From: SZUA-365 sp034002405 | GTDB lineage: Bacteria > Bacteroidota > Ignavibacteria > SZUA-365 | Assembly: GCA_034002405.1 (NCBI GenBank) | Contig: JAVFAS010000110.1 | Span: 1 to 5,365, forward strand | Direction of reading: 5' to 3' | Length of the DNA: 5,365 nucleotides | In this document: piece after piece, positions 1 to 3,631 of the stretch | Numbering within the stretch: the first letter of the stretch is position 1 | How the letters are laid out: each line of letters begins with the position of its first letter | The notes under the pieces: model-generated | Told to the model about the DNA's origin: nothing | The model's database searches: none | The model's input: the letters and a program-made list of their open reading frames with translations, nothing else | Position numbers and translations under genes: made by a program

Positions 1-2
1 TG

Positions 3-76
3 TCGGGGTGGCCGGATTTGAACCGACGACCTCCTGCTCCCAAAGCAGGCGCGATACCAGGCTACGCTACACCCCG
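3..76 (-). tRNA. trnP-UGG: tRNA-Pro (anticodon UGG)
   Basis: Read on the minus strand, this folds into a complete cloverleaf. The 7-bp acceptor stem is CGGGGTG/CACCCCG. The D arm has stem GCG/CGC around a GCCTGGTA-type loop. The anticodon stem CCTGC/GCAGG encloses loop TTTGGGA, giving anticodon UGG (positions 42-40). The T arm is GTCGG/CCGGC with loop TTCAAAT. The discriminator base is A at position 3. The next bases on the minus strand read CA, and the window ends there, so the 3' CCA appears not to be encoded as such. The tRNA reads CCA and wobble-related proline codons. A sigma70-like promoter lies immediately upstream at 86-114. Confidence 0.96.
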
Positions 77-85
77 GAATCTTTC

Positions 86-114
86 AATATAGCGCGTTTT
101 CGAGCGGGCGTCAA
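86..114 (-). promoter_or_regulatory. Promoter of tRNA-Pro
   Basis: On the minus strand, a -35 box TTGACG (109-114) is followed after exactly 17 bp by a -10 box TATATT (86-91). These match the sigma70 consensus at 5/6 and 5/6. The predicted transcription start is near position 79, only a few bases before the mature tRNA 5' end at 76, so the 5' leader would be very short. Confidence 0.7.
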
Positions 115-224
115 GGGCTTTCGTTTGCCGGCTCCCCGGGCTTGGGACGGGAGGGGCGTGCGGGATGGAGGACAATGTGTTCGCAGGGGTGTGAACAGGG
201 TCTGAAAAAAACACCCGCGTGGGC
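115..224. other. Divergent intergenic region, no gene seen
   Basis: This is the spacer between the tRNA promoter and the candidate operon promoter. It is GC-rich on the left and has an A7 run at about 205-211. Both strands can be read open for 65-80 codons here, but those frames resemble no family I know, one of them runs through the tRNA, and no convincing ribosome-binding site serves them. A 6-bp inverted repeat (GGGTGT at 187-192, ACACCC at 211-216) is present, but its loop is 18 nt and no T-run follows it, so I do not call it a terminator. Confidence 0.5.
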
Positions 225-253
225 TTGCGTTATGAACATATGTGCGTTATATT
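225..253 (+). promoter_or_regulatory. Candidate sigma70 promoter of the operon
   Basis: A -35 box TTGCGT (225-230) and a -10 box TATATT (248-253) are separated by 17 bp. The -10 matches 5/6 of consensus but the -35 only 3/6, so strength may depend on an activator or be modest. The predicted start is near 260, leaving a leader of about 35 nt before the GTG at 295. The direct repeats at 228 and 263 overlap the -35 and the start region, as expected for a regulated promoter. Confidence 0.5.
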
Positions 254-273
254 GCGTCTGGTCGTTATGAACA
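228..273. repeat. Paired CGTTATGAACA direct repeats, possible operator
   Basis: The 11-bp sequence CGTTATGAACA occurs exactly at 228-238 and again at 263-273. A partial copy, GCGTTAT, lies between them at 244-250. The centres are 35 bp apart, which is between three and four helical turns. One copy overlaps the -35 box and the other falls just after the predicted transcription start. A palindromic ACATATGT (236-243) lies inside the interval. This looks like an operator pair; the adjacent DUF134 protein is the obvious candidate to bind it, but that is inference. Confidence 0.45.
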
Positions 274-294
274 ATCGTGCAAAATGGTGACGAC

Positions 295-804
295 GTGCCC
301 CGACCCCGCATTCCCCGACGTATTCTCACTCCGCCCCGTTTCCTGCATTTCAAACCGGTCGGCGTCCCGCGCCGGCAACTCGATACCGTGCGGGTGACGG
401 TGGATGAGGCGGAAGCGATCCGATTGGCGGATCATGAAGGACTCGATCACCAACCGGCGTCGGAACGCATGGGCATCTCGCGTTCGACGTTTACCCGTCT
501 GCTTGAAGCCGCGCACGGGAAAATCGCGCGCTGTATCATCGAGGGATGTGAACTCGTGATCGAAGGCGGTGATGTGGATTTCGAACACTCGCTCGTCCGC
601 TGCAAGGATTGTGGCGTGGAACGTATCACCGACGCGAATCCGGGGGATGAACTGACGGATGAAGAGACACCGTGCGGCTCTTGCGGTTCCGAAAATACGG
701 AGGATCTCGCACGGATCGCCTTGCGGGGACACCTTCGCGGGCGGGGAGAGGGCAGAAACAGGCATGGACGGAATATCGGTCCGGAAAGGAGGGAACAGTC
801 ATGA
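295..804 (+). CDS. DUF134 (UPF0251) DNA-binding protein with Cys4 ribbon
   Basis: Predicted transcriptional regulator of 169 aa. The GTG at 295 is chosen because family members begin MPRPR, exactly as read here, and GGTGA at 286-290 can serve as ribosome-binding site; an in-frame GTG at 277 would add six unconserved residues. Residues 1-92 match the DUF134 core: FKPVGVP (19-25), the conserved TVDEAEAIRLAD (35-46), then a helix-turn-helix of sigma-region-4 type at about 52-78 (ERMGISRSTFTRLLE). After the core come C103-x2-C106 and C127-x2-C130, a likely zinc or iron ribbon, and a basic Gly/Arg tail from about 144. DUF134 genes commonly sit next to NifX-like and MinD-ATPase genes in anaerobes. 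It is first in the operon and overlaps the next gene by ATGA, so autoregulation through the repeats at 228 and 263 is plausible. The ligand or signal is unknown. Confidence 0.9.
   Translation: MPRPRIPRRILTPPRFLHFKPVGVPRRQLDTVRVTVDEAEAIRLADHEGLDHQPASERMGISRSTFTRLLEAAHGKIARCIIEGCELVIEGGDVDFEHSLVRCKDCGVERITDANPGDELTDEETPCGSCGSENTEDLARIALRGHLRGRGEGRNRHGRNIGPERREQS
785..793 (+). promoter_or_regulatory. Strong Shine-Dalgarno for ATPase 1
   Basis: AAAGGAGGG lies inside the end of the DUF134 gene, 7 nt before the ATG at 801. It fixes the start of the ATPase at 801 although the frame stays open upstream to 672, and it suggests efficient independent initiation despite the ATGA overlap. Confidence 0.8.
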
Positions 805-1655
805 CTCTCGCGGTCGCGAGCGGAAAGGGGGGAACGGGAAAAACACTTCTTGCGACATCCCTGGCCTACCTCGTCGGGATGGAGCGCGCGGTCACGCTGC
901 TCGATCTGGATGTGGAGGAACCGAATGATCACCTCTTCTTCACGATACCACCCTCGAGCAGCGAAGTGGTGTCGAGCATGATTCCACGTATCGAGGAGGA
1001 TTATTGCACGCACTGCGGCATCTGCCAGAAGGTCTGCGCGTACCATGCGTTGCTGGTCTTCCCGGGCAAACTGCTGTTGTTTCCGGAACTTTGCAAGGGC
1101 TGCAATGGCTGCGTCGCCCTCTGTCCCCAAGGAGCGCTGCAACCCGGATCAAAGGATATTGGCGTGGTGGAAAAACGCACGAAAGGAAATCTTACCCTGT
1201 TCACGGGTCGCCTGCACATCGGTGCGACGGATGCGCCCGCGCTGATCCGCGCGGTGAAAGCGCGTCCGGGCCGGGATGAGGAACTCGTGATCCTCGATGC
1301 ACCTCCGGGAACCGCGTGTCCCGCGGTCGAGGCGGTGCGGGATGCGGATTTCACGGTGCTGGTCGCGGAGTCGACGCCGTTCGGGTTGCATGACCTTGAC
1401 CTCATGGTTCAGACCATGCGGACCATCGGGCATCCGTTCGCGGTGGTTGTCAACAAGGCCGTGCCGGACGACGATACCCTGCGGGCATACTGCCGCACGG
1501 AAGGAATCGACGTGCTCATGGAAATCCCCTACAGCCGGGATATCGCCCAGGTCTGCGCCGCGGGGGAAATCCTTCCCCGTGTCCGACCGGATACCATCCC
1601 GATGTTTCAACGGATTCTCGACGCGGTCGCGCAACGACACCAGGTGACGGCATGA
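801..1655 (+). CDS. MinD/ParA-type ATPase with inserted 2x[4Fe-4S] ferredoxin domain (copy 1)
   Basis: Cytoplasmic P-loop ATPase of 284 aa in the Mrp/NifH/MinD superfamily. The deviant Walker A motif GKGGTGKT is at residues 8-15, with the signature lysine K9. A DLDVEEPN segment follows at 35-42 and a Walker B-like ILDAPPG at 164-170. Inserted between them is a bacterial ferredoxin domain with two CxxCxxCx3C motifs: C69/C72/C75/C79 and C98/C101/C104/C108, the second followed by proline. The VNKA motif (217-220) fits nucleotide-base recognition. The start at 801 is set by the strong ribosome site at 785-793 and by MTLAVASGKGG being the usual N-terminus. Relatives act with NifX-like proteins such as Desulfovibrio ORP, and the related Mrp/Nbp35 proteins carry or transfer Fe-S clusters. 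The likely role is ATP-dependent assembly or delivery of a metal-sulfur cluster; the exact substrate is not known. It overlaps the genes on both sides by ATGA. Confidence 0.92.
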   Translation: MTLAVASGKGGTGKTLLATSLAYLVGMERAVTLLDLDVEEPNDHLFFTIPPSSSEVVSSMIPRIEEDYCTHCGICQKVCAYHALLVFPGKLLLFPELCKGCNGCVALCPQGALQPGSKDIGVVEKRTKGNLTLFTGRLHIGATDAPALIRAVKARPGRDEELVILDAPPGTACPAVEAVRDADFTVLVAESTPFGLHDLDLMVQTMRTIGHPFAVVVNKAVPDDDTLRAYCRTEGIDVLMEIPYSRDIAQVCAAGEILPRVRPDTIPMFQRILDAVAQRHQVTA

Positions 1656-2533
1656 AGCAGATCATTGTCATGAGTGGAAAAGGCGGCACGGGAAAGACCA
1701 CCATCACCGCCGCGCTCAGCCAATGCGCCGGCAGTGACGCGGTCGTGGCGGATTGCGATGTCGATGCGGCGAACCTCCATCTGCTGCTCGAGCCGCGGAT
1801 CGAGGAGGAGGATCGCTTCTTCGGCGGACAATTGCCCATGATCGATTCGCGGGGCTGCGGCATGTGCGGTCTGTGCGCGAACGCCTGCGCGTGGACGGCG
1901 ATTCAGTACCGCGATGGCGGCTATTATGTCGATCCGCTCGCGTGCGAAGGATGCGGCATCTGCAGCCATGTCTGTCCGGAAGGCCGGATCACCATGCATC
2001 CCCGCATGACCGGGATGTCCTATGTCTCGCGCAGTCGCTTCGGCCAGCCCATGGCGCATGCCCGGTTGTCGATCGGGCAGGAAAACTCCGGAAAACTCGT
2101 CGCGCGCGTCCGGCAACGTGCGGTGGAACTCGCCAAGGAACGAGCGAAGGACTTCGTCATTGTCGATGGTCCACCGGGAATCGGTTGTCCGGCGATCTCC
2201 GCCGTGTCCGGCGCGGACCACGTCCTGATCGTCACCGAGGCAACCCAAGCCGCCACGCATGATCTCCTTCGGCTTGTCGAATTGCTCGAGCATTTCGGAC
2301 TCCCCGCGTCCTGCGTCATCAACAAGGCGGACCTCGATGCGGATGCGCATGACGCCATTGAAGATCTCTGTCGCGAACACGGCATTCCCATGCTCGCGGC
2401 CTTCCCCTGGTCCGACATCTTCCCCGCGTCGATCCGTCAGGGACGCACGCTTTTGGAAATGGATAATAAGAACATAAAATCCGTAATAGAATCATTATGG
2501 AATTCCCTCAGGACAAACGGAGACGTGACATGA
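1652..2533 (+). CDS. MinD/ParA-type ATPase with inserted 2x[4Fe-4S] ferredoxin domain (copy 2)
   Basis: A paralog of the preceding ATPase, 293 aa. Walker A GKGGTGKT is at 9-16, DCDVDAANLH at 34-43, and Walker B VDGPPG at 171-176 with the family's GCP right after (178-180). The ferredoxin insert has cysteines C69/C72/C75/C79 and C98/C101/C104/C108, the same residue numbers as copy 1. INKAD (223-227) is the nucleotide-specificity motif. The start ATG at 1652 overlaps the previous stop as ATGA, with AGGTGA 4 nt upstream. Pairs of such ATPases next to each other are usual in these clusters and suggest a heterodimer (inference). The last 25 codons are unlike the rest of the gene: 2457-2505 is about three quarters A+T and uses ATA, AAA, TTA and GTA codons otherwise avoided here. 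Confidence 0.92.
   Translation: MKQIIVMSGKGGTGKTTITAALSQCAGSDAVVADCDVDAANLHLLLEPRIEEEDRFFGGQLPMIDSRGCGMCGLCANACAWTAIQYRDGGYYVDPLACEGCGICSHVCPEGRITMHPRMTGMSYVSRSRFGQPMAHARLSIGQENSGKLVARVRQRAVELAKERAKDFVIVDGPPGIGCPAISAVSGADHVLIVTEATQAATHDLLRLVELLEHFGLPASCVINKADLDADAHDAIEDLCREHGIPMLAAFPWSDIFPASIRQGRTLLEMDNKNIKSVIESLWNSLRTNGDVT
2453..2480 (+). promoter_or_regulatory. Possible internal promoter for the NifX-like gene
   Basis: TTGGAA (2453-2458) and TAAAAT (2475-2480) are spaced 16 bp and match the sigma70 boxes at 4/6 and 5/6. They lie at the start of an A+T-rich island in the 3' end of ATPase 2. A start near 2487 would give a leader of about 43 nt before the ATG at 2530. AT-rich DNA can produce such matches by chance, so this is tentative. 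Confidence 0.3.
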
Positions 2534-2865
2534 CCATCGCGATTTCAACTACCGGCAACGGCTGGGATAGCCCCATCGATGAACGGTTCGGACGCGCACG
2601 CGGATTCTTTCTCATTGACGAAAACAGCAACGAGACGCGGTACCTCGATAATGCCGAGAACGTGGAGGCCGCGCATGGCGCGGGTCCCGCCGCGGCACGG
2701 GTGCTGGCGAACGCGGGCGTGGGCGTGCTTCTCACCGGCCGTGTCGGACCGAAAGCCGGCGATGCATTGAAGGCCGCGGGCATTCGAGTCGTTTCCGTGC
2801 CTGGTGGACAAACAAACCGGGATACGTGGAATGCGTATCTCCGCGTTGCGACGAATCACTTTTAA
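2530..2865 (+). CDS. NifX/NafY-like metal-cluster-binding protein (dinitrogenase FeMo-cofactor domain)
   Basis: A small single-domain protein, 111 aa, the usual length for stand-alone members of the Nitro_FeMo-Co family (PF02579; archaeal MTH1175 and Desulfovibrio ORP type). Diagnostic segments are IAIST at the N-terminus, ID-ERFGRA (16-23), the HGAGPAA motif (49-55) with the conserved histidine H49, LLTGRVGPKAGDAL (67-80), and AAGIRVVSV (82-90). Members hold or ferry Fe-Mo, Mo-Cu or other metal-sulfur clusters. There is no cysteine in the protein, so any cluster would be held non-covalently, for example by His49, as suggested for relatives. The ATG at 2530 overlaps the ATPase 2 stop (ATGA) and has CGGAGA at 2518-2523; the in-frame ATG at 2497 would add 11 unconserved residues. 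No nitrogenase genes are in the window, so a non-nitrogenase role is more likely. Confidence 0.9.
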   Translation: MTIAISTTGNGWDSPIDERFGRARGFFLIDENSNETRYLDNAENVEAAHGAGPAAARVLANAGVGVLLTGRVGPKAGDALKAAGIRVVSVPGGQTNRDTWNAYLRVATNHF

Positions 2866-2871
2866 TGAAAT

Positions 2872-2876
2872 GGAGG
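2872..2876 (+). promoter_or_regulatory. Shine-Dalgarno for the DUF5320 gene
   Basis: GGAGG sits in the 16-nt gap after the NifX-like stop, 5 nt before the ATG at 2882. It decides the start: a GTG at 2879 is in frame but too close, and family proteins begin MPGFD or MPGGD. Confidence 0.75.
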
Positions 2877-2881
2877 TTGTG

Positions 2882-3148
2882 ATGCCAGGATTTGACAGAA
2901 GCGGACCGGAAGGCAAGGGCGCGATGACCGGTGGTCGCCGTGGCCCGTGCCGCGGGGATGCCGCGGATGCATCGAGCAATTCCGACGAGCGGACCTTTGG
3001 ATTCGGATTTGGCAGGAGATTTGGCTTCGGTCGAGGAGCCGGCCGCGGAGCGGGCGGTGGTTTCGGTCGCGGTGGCGGTGGCGGTCGCGGCGGTGGCCGT
3101 GGTGCGGGATTCCGTCGCGGCGGCTGGGGCCAGCGGCGTGGGGCGTGA
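2882..3148 (+). CDS. DUF5320 family protein with Gly/Arg-rich tail
   Basis: A small protein of 88 aa. The N-terminus MPGFDRSGPEGKGAMTGG is the family signature (MP-GDR-GP-G-GPMTGRG), followed by RRGPCRG with the only cysteine, C23. Residues 38-88 are low complexity: GFGFGR-type, then GGG/RGG-type repeats and a basic end, with almost no acidic residues. DUF5320 proteins are found mainly next to NifX-like genes and Mrp-type ATPases; their role is unknown. The tail looks disordered and could bind nucleic acid or a partner, but nothing proves this. Many relatives end in a predicted coiled coil, which I do not see here; the Gly/Arg tail takes its place. The last 11 nt also encode the start of the membrane protein. 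Confidence 0.85.
   Translation: MPGFDRSGPEGKGAMTGGRRGPCRGDAADASSNSDERTFGFGFGRRFGFGRGAGRGAGGGFGRGGGGGRGGGRGAGFRRGGWGQRRGA
2998..3130 (+). repeat. Low-complexity GGT/GGC-CGC tract inside the DUF5320 gene
   Basis: A run of degenerate glycine and arginine codons (ggtggcggtggcggtcgc-like units near 3069-3100) makes imperfect trinucleotide and hexanucleotide repeats. Such tracts change length by slippage. The tract also keeps another frame open, encoding a Val/Ala-rich stretch continuous with the downstream membrane gene. Confidence 0.6.
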
Positions 3149-3539
3149 ATTCTTCACGCGTGCCGTGTTGTACGGCATCGCGGCGCATTCAATGCTGACA
3201 GGGGTCGGGCTGATCCTTCAGCCCGACTGGCTCATCGCCTTTGGCGGTTGGCCGCCGGTCAGCGACCCGTTCTTCCCCGCGCAAGGCGGCGTGTTCCACG
3301 TGCTCATGGCCATGGTCTATGCCACAGCGGCGCGGCGCGTCGATAGCCGCCCATTCCTGCTGCCGCTCATCATCTTCGTGAAGTCGATGGCAGCGGTTTT
3401 TCTTGTCGGATATTACTATTTTGTGGATGACGTCTGGCTCGTCCTGTTCTCCGGGATCTTCGATGGCGGCATGGCGGTGCTGGTGCTATTCGTCCAGCAG
3501 GGGTGGTGGCCGGGGAGCGTTCGTTCGACGGACGCGTGA
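3138..3539 (+). CDS. Small membrane protein with four predicted helices, unknown family
   Basis: An integral membrane protein of 133 aa, topology only. Hydrophobic segments lie at about residues 7-27 (TRAVLYGIAAHSML and on), 52-66 (VFHVLMAMVYATAA), 72-95 (PFLLPLIIFVKSMAAVFLVG) and 99-120 (VWLVLFSGIFDGGMAVLVLF). Arg/Lys residues fall between helices 2 and 3. Between helices 1 and 2 is a Trp/Pro-rich loop, GGWPPVSDPFFPAQGG. The layout recalls small four-helix DoxX-like or DUF4345-like proteins, but I cannot assign a family. The GTG at 3138 is chosen: it keeps helix 1 intact, has TGGGGC at 3125-3130 as a weak ribosome site, and overlaps the DUF5320 gene by 11 nt. The frame is open back to 2931, but that part is the shadow of the DUF5320 repeats. 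GTG 3165 or TTG 3168 would cut into helix 1. Translation is probably coupled to DUF5320. Confidence 0.7.
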   Translation: MGREFFTRAVLYGIAAHSMLTGVGLILQPDWLIAFGGWPPVSDPFFPAQGGVFHVLMAMVYATAARRVDSRPFLLPLIIFVKSMAAVFLVGYYYFVDDVWLVLFSGIFDGGMAVLVLFVQQGWWPGSVRSTDA

Positions 3540-3631
3540 TCGAGCATGCTGTGCTCCAGACGTGCGAAGCGCACGATGCGCGTGATGCGCACGAAGCGCA
3601 CGATTGACGTTCTCATCCTTGAGGTGCGGTG
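3540..3631. other. Short intergenic spacer
   Basis: 92 nt between the membrane protein and the SDR fusion gene. It contains a small inverted repeat (GAGCA 3542-3546, TGCTC 3552-3556), the 9-bp tandem repeat described separately, and the ribosome-binding site of the next gene (GAGGTG, 3621-3626). I see no U-tract terminator and no convincing promoter, so the downstream gene may be read through from the operon. Confidence 0.5.
3561..3605. repeat. Five-unit 9-bp tandem repeat with hairpin potential
   Basis: Five consecutive 9-mers begin at 3561, 3570, 3579, 3588 and 3597: CGTGCGAAG, CGCACGATG, CGCGTGATG, CGCACGAAG, CGCACGATT. Because the unit alternates between CGTGCG-like and CGCACG-like forms, it makes hairpins: CGTGCG (3561-3566) pairs with CGCACG (3570-3575) over a 3-nt loop, and TGCGC (3577-3581) with GCGCA (3587-3591). 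No T-run follows. It could attenuate or punctuate transcription, stabilise RNA, or be a simple slippage repeat. Confidence 0.65.

Noticed and set aside
187..216. GGGTGT/ACACCC inverted repeat as a terminator or riboswitch
   Set aside because: Only 6 bp with an 18-nt loop, and no T-run after it on either strand.
241..255. Sigma54-type promoter (TTGC at 252-255 with the right spacing to TGTGCG at 241)
   Set aside because: I looked because the Desulfovibrio orp operon uses sigma54. The -12 TTGC fits, but the essential GG of the -24 element is absent (TG-TG instead of TGG), so a sigma70 promoter is the better reading.
277..294. GTG at 277 as the start of the DUF134 protein
   Set aside because: It adds six residues before the conserved MPRPR N-terminus; the GTG at 295 fits the family and has GGTGA upstream.
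447..1142. A 231-codon open frame on the minus strand
   Set aside because: It crosses two unrelated plus-strand genes with strong family signatures and shows no recognisable domain.
2931..3539. A single 202-residue membrane protein starting at 2931
   Set aside because: The first 69 residues are a Val/Ala low-complexity shadow of the DUF5320 Gly/Arg codons in another frame, and DUF5320 has a clear family N-terminus and ribosome site.
3561..3605. CRISPR array
   Set aside because: Units are 9 bp and directly adjacent, with no spacers and no cas genes nearby.
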